64,000 bases of DNA from contig JAWKTX010000016.1 in the NCBI GenBank assembly GCA_041398825.1, positions 1 to 64,000 on the forward strand. Reading direction: 5' to 3'. Positions 58,806 to 64,000 of this stretch are shown here, one piece after another. This DNA comes from Planctomycetaceae bacterium (lineage in GTDB: Bacteria > Planctomycetota > Planctomycetia > Planctomycetales > Planctomycetaceae). Each line of letters begins with the position of its first letter. Position 1 is the first letter of the stretch. The position numbers and the translations under genes are program-made. The notes under the pieces are model-generated. The model was not told where the DNA came from, ran no database searches, and saw only the letters and a program-made list of their open reading frames with translations.

Positions 58806-61240
58806 GAAACATTTTCAGCGGAGCAACCTATGGAGCAAAGGGTGTCGATGCGAACGAAGCACTTTCGCCACTACGATCCTCTCAACCCACGGCTGCGCTC
58901 AATTCAACTGCGGTCAACAAAGCTGCCGTAGCGATTTGTCTGTGGCGATGTGTCTTTTCTGCGCTGCTGGCAATTTCTTTTTCATCAGCTCTGACGCCCC
59001 TTGTCTCAGCACAGGAGACCCGTCAAACGAAGGAAGGCCGATCGTCTGTTTATCCCTATCCCGTCCGGATGCGAATCGAATTGCTTTCCATTCGAAACAG
59101 ATCGTGCAGCCCGGTACCTGTGCAAATCAAGCTGGAATACAACAGCCCGAAAATCATGCAGGGGGAACTTCATCTGAACCTGCATGATGCACTGGATATC
59201 CGCGGCCAGGAAGACATGGTTGCTTCAATGGTCATCCCCGACATCGTGCTCAGCGGCGGCGACTATGTTTTTAACACCATACTGCCCCCGGTGCAGACGT
59301 CGAATATCCAGAACCTGGCCGTTCAGGCCTGGTTCCAAACCGAAACGGATCGTTACCCGCTGAGTTCCTCGCTGAAAGAAGTGAATCCCCCGAAACCGCA
59401 CGACCTGTTGATGCCGAGTCCCTACGAACGAGTGTCTCTGCTGTGTTCCTGCACCGGCAACACGGTGTTCGGCAGTTCGTCCGCCAACAAATCCTTCCTT
59501 GATCGTGCGCTTTCGCTTGAGAACTACAACCCGAAGAAACTGCTGGATCAGGAAGTACCGGACCCCGGAGCCCCGGGTGTGCGCGGCAATCAGGCAACCG
59601 GTGAACATATTCAGTTCTTTTCCACGACCTGGGCCTCACGTGATCTCCCTGAAGATCCCCTGGAATATTGCTGCTTTGATATTGTGCTTTTGTCGGACGG
59701 CGCACTCTCACGACTGTCGTCCGCGCAAATGGATGCATTGACGATCTGGCTGCGGGCCGGGGGCAGCCTTTGCGTCATTCCTGATGGTTCGCTTCGGCAG
59801 GTTCACGTGAACTTTCTCCAGTCACTGGTGGGCAGTCACCGAGCAGCACCGCCGATGCTTCTGGCAGACGACGGTAGCCTGATTGACGAAACCCTTCTTC
59901 AGGGTCAGCCGATTTATTCGAAACTGGATCTCGGGCGAATTGTCATTCTGCCCGTTCACGATGACCTGAAGTCGCATCTGTCAAAGGTGGATCTTGGTCG
60001 CATCGTCGCGTGGTTATGGAAGGTGAAATCTTCCCGCAGCGTCCGGCAGGGCAGGGACTGGCACCGGGAAGATCTCATTCAGTACCTGAATCAGCACGGC
60101 GTCAACGTGAAGAAGGATGAACGCGGTTACTATATCGAGAATCACTATGGCGGAGACCAAACGTATCGACAGGATCTTTCCGAAGAGCAGATTCGGGCGA
60201 CGTATGGAGTCGACAGCCGCCTGGCGCCTGTTCGATCAGAAATTCTCGAAATTGCGGCCGAAGATCTGTTGCCACAGGATGTTGAGATGGTCCCCACGTG
60301 GATTATTTCCGTCATCCTGATTGCATACGTCGTCACCATCGGCCCGATCGACTATCTCGTGCTGGGTGCGCTGAAGATCCGCAAAGCAACGTGGATAGTC
60401 TTCCCGATTGTCACCGCCGCATTCACTTTGCTGACAATATCCGTGGCCCACCACTACATGGGCAGCACGGAAACCGGAGGGACCATCGATATCATCGACA
60501 TTGGAGAAGGCGGCAAACCCATCCGGCGAACAGTACTGGAGATGCTGTTCTATGGTTCACGTGCAACCCATTCTGAAGAGTATTCAAACCAATTCACCAC
60601 GGCGGCAGCGGAATTCCTGCCTCAAAGCAATTATGGATATTCGAGCGAGGCAGCCGTCAGTAGTGGTGGAAAAGCACTGCGATTCGAAGGTCATTTCCCA
60701 ACCAGTTACGTAATGGCTCAGGATGTTCAGCAATGGTCACCACAGATTAATCGGACATTCCAGCTGGCCCCCCGGGATATCACACTGCCCGGGATCGACT
60801 GGACGGATCCGGATCTGGTGAGCACGAATGAAGGTCGCACCCGCCTGGCAGATTCCATTCGGTCATTATCCAACGGAGAATCCGTCTGGCATGCCGCGGT
60901 GCTTCACAGTGGAGAAACGCTATCCATCACTGGCTCTGCAGTCTTCAACTTGACTCACGGGGAGAATCTGCGGATCGGTCCGTATGGATACCAGAATCAT
61001 TTTCATCAGTATTCGATGTACGGTGGGCTTGCGAGCGTCACCCAAACGAGCGACCAAACCGGGTATTTCAACCTGGTGTCTCGTGTCTCTCCCGAAGGAT
61101 CCGGCATGCTTGAGGACCTCTGTATGTCAGATTCGAGCGACCCTTCAGAATGGGTGCTGATCGTCGTGCAGACGACTGAAAATGACTACAAAGTTTACCG
61201 CAGGTTCTACAACATTCCGTCGGAAGACAGCAATGACTAA
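58802..61240 (+). CDS. Large membrane protein of MoxR/ABC locus, GATase-like core
   Basis: An 812-residue protein. A hydrophobic segment at about 42-62 serves as signal or anchor. A beta-rich domain follows, then a class I amidotransferase-like fold at about 280-400 (FDIVLLSDGALSRLSSAQMD, LRAGGSLCVIP) that lacks a visible nucleophile Cys. Two helices lie at about 497-520 (WIISVILIAYVVTIGPIDYL) and 525-548. The remainder is a soluble C-terminus. ABC-linked GldG-like proteins use a similar non-catalytic fold. Function unknown; it lies inside the coupled operon, overlapping the ABC gene by eight bases. Confidence 0.75.
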   Translation: MRNIFSGATYGAKGVDANEALSPLRSSQPTAALNSTAVNKAAVAICLWRCVFSALLAISFSSALTPLVSAQETRQTKEGRSSVYPYPVRMRIELLSIRNRSCSPVPVQIKLEYNSPKIMQGELHLNLHDALDIRGQEDMVASMVIPDIVLSGGDYVFNTILPPVQTSNIQNLAVQAWFQTETDRYPLSSSLKEVNPPKPHDLLMPSPYERVSLLCSCTGNTVFGSSSANKSFLDRALSLENYNPKKLLDQEVPDPGAPGVRGNQATGEHIQFFSTTWASRDLPEDPLEYCCFDIVLLSDGALSRLSSAQMDALTIWLRAGGSLCVIPDGSLRQVHVNFLQSLVGSHRAAPPMLLADDGSLIDETLLQGQPIYSKLDLGRIVILPVHDDLKSHLSKVDLGRIVAWLWKVKSSRSVRQGRDWHREDLIQYLNQHGVNVKKDERGYYIENHYGGDQTYRQDLSEEQIRATYGVDSRLAPVRSEILEIAAEDLLPQDVEMVPTWIISVILIAYVVTIGPIDYLVLGALKIRKATWIVFPIVTAAFTLLTISVAHHYMGSTETGGTIDIIDIGEGGKPIRRTVLEMLFYGSRATHSEEYSNQFTTAAAEFLPQSNYGYSSEAAVSSGGKALRFEGHFPTSYVMAQDVQQWSPQINRTFQLAPRDITLPGIDWTDPDLVSTNEGRTRLADSIRSLSNGESVWHAAVLHSGETLSITGSAVFNLTHGENLRIGPYGYQNHFHQYSMYGGLASVTQTSDQTGYFNLVSRVSPEGSGMLEDLCMSDSSDPSEWVLIVVQTTENDYKVYRRFYNIPSEDSND

Positions 61241-62258
61241 TTCTGCAGACATCACTTCCGCAGCCACCAGAGATTCTTCTGACAAAACAGAGAGTGCAGC
61301 TCCATCGGCTGCAACAACATCGAAGCCACTTGCCGTCTGTATTCGCGATCTCCGCGTGAACTACGGCAAGTTCGAAGCGGTCAAAGGCATTTCGCTTGAT
61401 ATTCCGCAGGGGGAAGTCTTTGGATTTATTGGTCCGAACGGCGCAGGCAAATCGTCTACCATTCGCGTACTGGCGACGCTGCAGCCTAGATTCCGGGGCA
61501 TGGCAATGGTCTGTGGTCTGGACGTGCTGAGCAATCCTCAGCGCGTTCGCGAAGTCATGGGCTACATGCCGGACTTCTTTGGTGTGTATGAAGACCTGAC
61601 GGCACTCGAGTATCTGCATTTTTTTGCAGCGGCCTACAAACTCCCGGTCTCGAAACGCCGTGGTGTGATTGACGACGTTCTCGCGCTGACGGATCTGACA
61701 CATAAAGCCGACTCCCCCGTCGACGGACTCTCACGTGGCATGAAACAACGTCTCGCCCTGGCTCGCGTTCTGCTGCATGATCCGCAGGTATTGTTACTGG
61801 ACGAACCCACCAGCGGACTTGACCCCCGCGCTCGTATCGAAGTTCGCGAACTGCTGAAGGCACTTCGAGGAATGGGGAAAACGATCCTGATCAGCAGCCA
61901 TATTCTTGAAGAACTAAGTCAGCTGTGCACTCGGATTGGAATTATCGAAACGGGTTTGCTGGTCGCTGAAGGTTCACTGTCAGATATCTACCGACAGCTG
62001 CAACTGAAGCGCGTGATCCATATTCGAAGTGAGAACGCTTCAGAGGAACTGCTGGCTCGAGTGCGGGAAATCCATGGCGTCGATTCTGTCGAACAGCAGG
62101 TCGACCGCTGGGCGATTCGACTCCATGAAGATCAGACGTCAGTAGGCGACCTTCATCAGGCGCTCGTCGAAAGCGGAGCAAGACTGGTCATGTTTCAGCC
62201 GGAAGCCATGGATATGGAGACCGCATTCATGAAGCTGACGGAAGGAAAGACTGCATGA
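61233..62258 (+). CDS. ABC transporter ATP-binding protein
   Basis: A 341-residue ATPase. Walker A is FIGPNGAGKSSTIRVLATL near residue 67, the signature is LSRGMKQRLALAR (Arg where Gly is usual), and Walker B is LLLDEPTSGLDP. The first 40 residues are a Ser/Thr-rich extension. The C-terminal region matches NosF/GldA-type ATPases that pair with ABC-2 permeases. The permease gene starts four bases before its stop. Confidence 0.95.
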   Translation: MTNSADITSAATRDSSDKTESAAPSAATTSKPLAVCIRDLRVNYGKFEAVKGISLDIPQGEVFGFIGPNGAGKSSTIRVLATLQPRFRGMAMVCGLDVLSNPQRVREVMGYMPDFFGVYEDLTALEYLHFFAAAYKLPVSKRRGVIDDVLALTDLTHKADSPVDGLSRGMKQRLALARVLLHDPQVLLLDEPTSGLDPRARIEVRELLKALRGMGKTILISSHILEELSQLCTRIGIIETGLLVAEGSLSDIYRQLQLKRVIHIRSENASEELLARVREIHGVDSVEQQVDRWAIRLHEDQTSVGDLHQALVESGARLVMFQPEAMDMETAFMKLTEGKTA

Positions 62259-64000
62259 GTCTGCGATCGCTGATCCCTCAGCTTCCGTTACTGCGGCGTG
62301 AACTCACCGAACTGGCCAACCGGCGGGCGACGTACATCATCCGTATCGTCGGTGCGTTGATTCTGCTGACTCTTGTGCTGATTGCTTTTCAAAACTCGGT
62401 TATGAACGTGACCGGAGGATGGTTTGCTTCCGGAGCGTCAACGGGAGTGCCGGGAAATAAATACTTTGGTATTGGAGGAGAAGTCTTTAAGGATATTGTT
62501 CCCTGGTTATTCCACAGCGTTCAGCTTCTGATGCCCGCGCTGGTTTGTGGTTCGATCACAATGGAAAAGGAACGGAACACACTGGGAACTCTGCTGCTCA
62601 CCAGGTTATCCCCCTTCACCATTGTCCTCGAGAAACTTGGCAGTCGAATGGTGCCCATGGTGACATTTCTGCTCCTGACGTTTCCGCTGCTGGCATACGT
62701 CTACTCCCTGGGGGGCGTCGACACATCCGTCCTGTTGAGTACCATCTGGCTGTTGAGCTGCGAGTGTCTGCTGTATGCATCCATCGGACTGATGTGCAGC
62801 GCCTGGTTTATGACAACGGTGAGTGCCTTCGTATGCTCCTACGTGATTGTATTGCTGCTCCTGATGTCGTCCGGTGCCATGGGAGTTCTGACCCTGACTC
62901 CGTTTGATATCTGGCAGGGGTTTGTTGCGAGCCCGGCAAATCCCGGCTTCGGTGTCCGCCGCGGGTTGATCAATCTGTTTCTGAACGCCGTGGCGAACTT
63001 CGGGGTGATTGGCGTAATTGCGATCTCAGTCCCATCGCTCACGTTGAGCGTAATTTGTGTGCTCATGTCGCGAGTTTTCCTGATAAGACGAGCGTTCATC
63101 ACACCAACATCACCGATTCTGAAGTTATTCAAACTGATTGACCGTTTCTTTGTATCTCTCAACAACCGGACAACGCGCGGCATCGAGATCATCAAGGATT
63201 CAAATACACTTCCAACCTTCGATCCCATCGCATGGCGTGAACTGACGCGAAAGTCCCTTGGGAAAGCGAGATACCTGTTTCGTGTTTTGACCGCTTTGGA
63301 AGTACCGACCATTTTCATCTGTGCGTTGGCAGCCATTTCCAACGGCGCCACTGGATTTTCAGGGCTGCGAGTCTTAATGGTAATGCTGTGGGCACTTGTG
63401 GTTCTGGTCATTACCGTCAAAGCCTCTACGGCGATTTCCTCCGAACGCTCACGCGAAACCATTGAGCCCCTGCTGGCGTCTCCAATGACATCGCGGCAGA
63501 TCTTTCTTGAAAAAGTCAAAGGCATGAAACGCCTGATGCTGATGCTGGCAGTCCCCATCGGCACAGTTCATCTGACGTTGCTCCTGCTGCATCATGATAT
63601 TCGTGGTCTGATCGAGCCGGGCGCTCTGTCACTTGCAATGACGATGCTCGGCTACGTTCTTTTAACAACGCTGTCGACTGCGAATGCCCTGTTTCTGCTT
63701 TCCTGGCTGGCTGCCGGAGTGGGTGCCTGGTGCAAATCGCAGTCGCGTTCAGTGCTGATGGGTGTCGTAGCAAATGGTTCGATAACCATTCTGCCGCTCT
63801 TCGCCGCGATGATTATTGCAAGCGTCGCTTCTTACATCCGTCCAACGCCCAATTGGGAACCCCAGCCCGCGCCGCGGGCCAGCTATATTGCATTTGCCGC
63901 AACGCCAATTGGACCGGTCTTGTTTTCGGAACTGTACCTTCAGGAAACATCGGGCTACACCTATCATAGCCTTCCCCGTATGGAATCCACACGTGGAGCC
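62255..64000 (+). CDS. ABC-2 type permease, 3' end outside window
   Basis: The frame opens at an ATG overlapping the ATPase stop and stays open to the window edge, giving 582 residues so far. It is strongly hydrophobic. The coupling segment typical of ABC-2 permeases occurs twice: MEKERNTLGTLLLTRLSPF and, about 300 residues later, SERSRETIEPLLASPMTSRQ. The protein therefore looks like two permease units fused in one chain. Substrate unknown. Confidence 0.9.
   Translation, partial: MSLRSLIPQLPLLRRELTELANRRATYIIRIVGALILLTLVLIAFQNSVMNVTGGWFASGASTGVPGNKYFGIGGEVFKDIVPWLFHSVQLLMPALVCGSITMEKERNTLGTLLLTRLSPFTIVLEKLGSRMVPMVTFLLLTFPLLAYVYSLGGVDTSVLLSTIWLLSCECLLYASIGLMCSAWFMTTVSAFVCSYVIVLLLLMSSGAMGVLTLTPFDIWQGFVASPANPGFGVRRGLINLFLNAVANFGVIGVIAISVPSLTLSVICVLMSRVFLIRRAFITPTSPILKLFKLIDRFFVSLNNRTTRGIEIIKDSNTLPTFDPIAWRELTRKSLGKARYLFRVLTALEVPTIFICALAAISNGATGFSGLRVLMVMLWALVVLVITVKASTAISSERSRETIEPLLASPMTSRQIFLEKVKGMKRLMLMLAVPIGTVHLTLLLLHHDIRGLIEPGALSLAMTMLGYVLLTTLSTANALFLLSWLAAGVGAWCKSQSRSVLMGVVANGSITILPLFAAMIIASVASYIRPTPNWEPQPAPRASYIAFAATPIGPVLFSELYLQETSGYTYHSLPRMESTRGA

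Overview
The window reads as chromosome from a planctomycete (inference). It carries DUF1501 and DUF1549/DUF1553 secreted proteins, DUF1573, an acidic Ser-Asp repeat protein with an HTH head, a very long Gln-rich coiled-coil membrane protein, several ECF sigma factors, and a MoxR/DUF58/VWA/ABC locus. Most genes are ordinary housekeeping or cell-envelope genes on both strands in short operons. I saw no prophage, insertion sequence, CRISPR array, rRNA or tRNA.

Layout. 1-8 kb: 3' part of a sensor histidine kinase, an SGNH hydrolase, msrA and a 1456-residue membrane coiled-coil protein. 8-15 kb: a DUF456 membrane protein, a lone HlyD-type adaptor, the HTH/Ser-Asp repeat/TM protein, and two tandem overlapping truD-family genes. 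15-19 kb: a polyprenol/diacylglycerol kinase-like protein, an ECF sigma factor, rlmB-fmt and a 2Fe-2S ferredoxin. 19-27 kb: DUF1501, a TIGR01777 epimerase, DoxX, a sugar O-acetyltransferase, a short GlmU-like uridylyltransferase and an outer-membrane barrel candidate. 27-36 kb: an ECF sigma/anti-sigma-like pair, nadK, an SDR, tsaE, a TPR lipoprotein and DUF1573. 36-41 kb: csrA with a strong terminator, rsmH overlapping a LysM membrane protein, and a DUF2459 lipoprotein. 41-48 kb: valS-lhgO, cimA with an attenuator leader, and a sugar-phosphate isomerase-like TIM barrel. 48-52 kb: a Cys-rich lipoprotein, mreBCD, the SRP RNA and a 2x4Fe-4S ferredoxin. 53-64 kb: DUF1549/DUF1553, then MoxR, DUF58, VWA, an 812-residue membrane protein, ABC ATPase and ABC-2 permease, with the permease cut by the window end.

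The most striking signal is upstream of cimA. A 24-codon leader peptide rich in Ile/Val codons is followed by three mutually exclusive pairings (1:2, 2:3, 3:4), the last a rho-independent terminator. This is the logic of a translation-coupled attenuator controlling the isoleucine pathway through citramalate synthase. A second RNA call is an SRP RNA on the minus strand near mreB, closed by a perfect 14-bp terminal helix. The best candidates for undescribed systems are the MoxR-VWA-ABC locus and the HTH/Ser-Asp repeat membrane protein.
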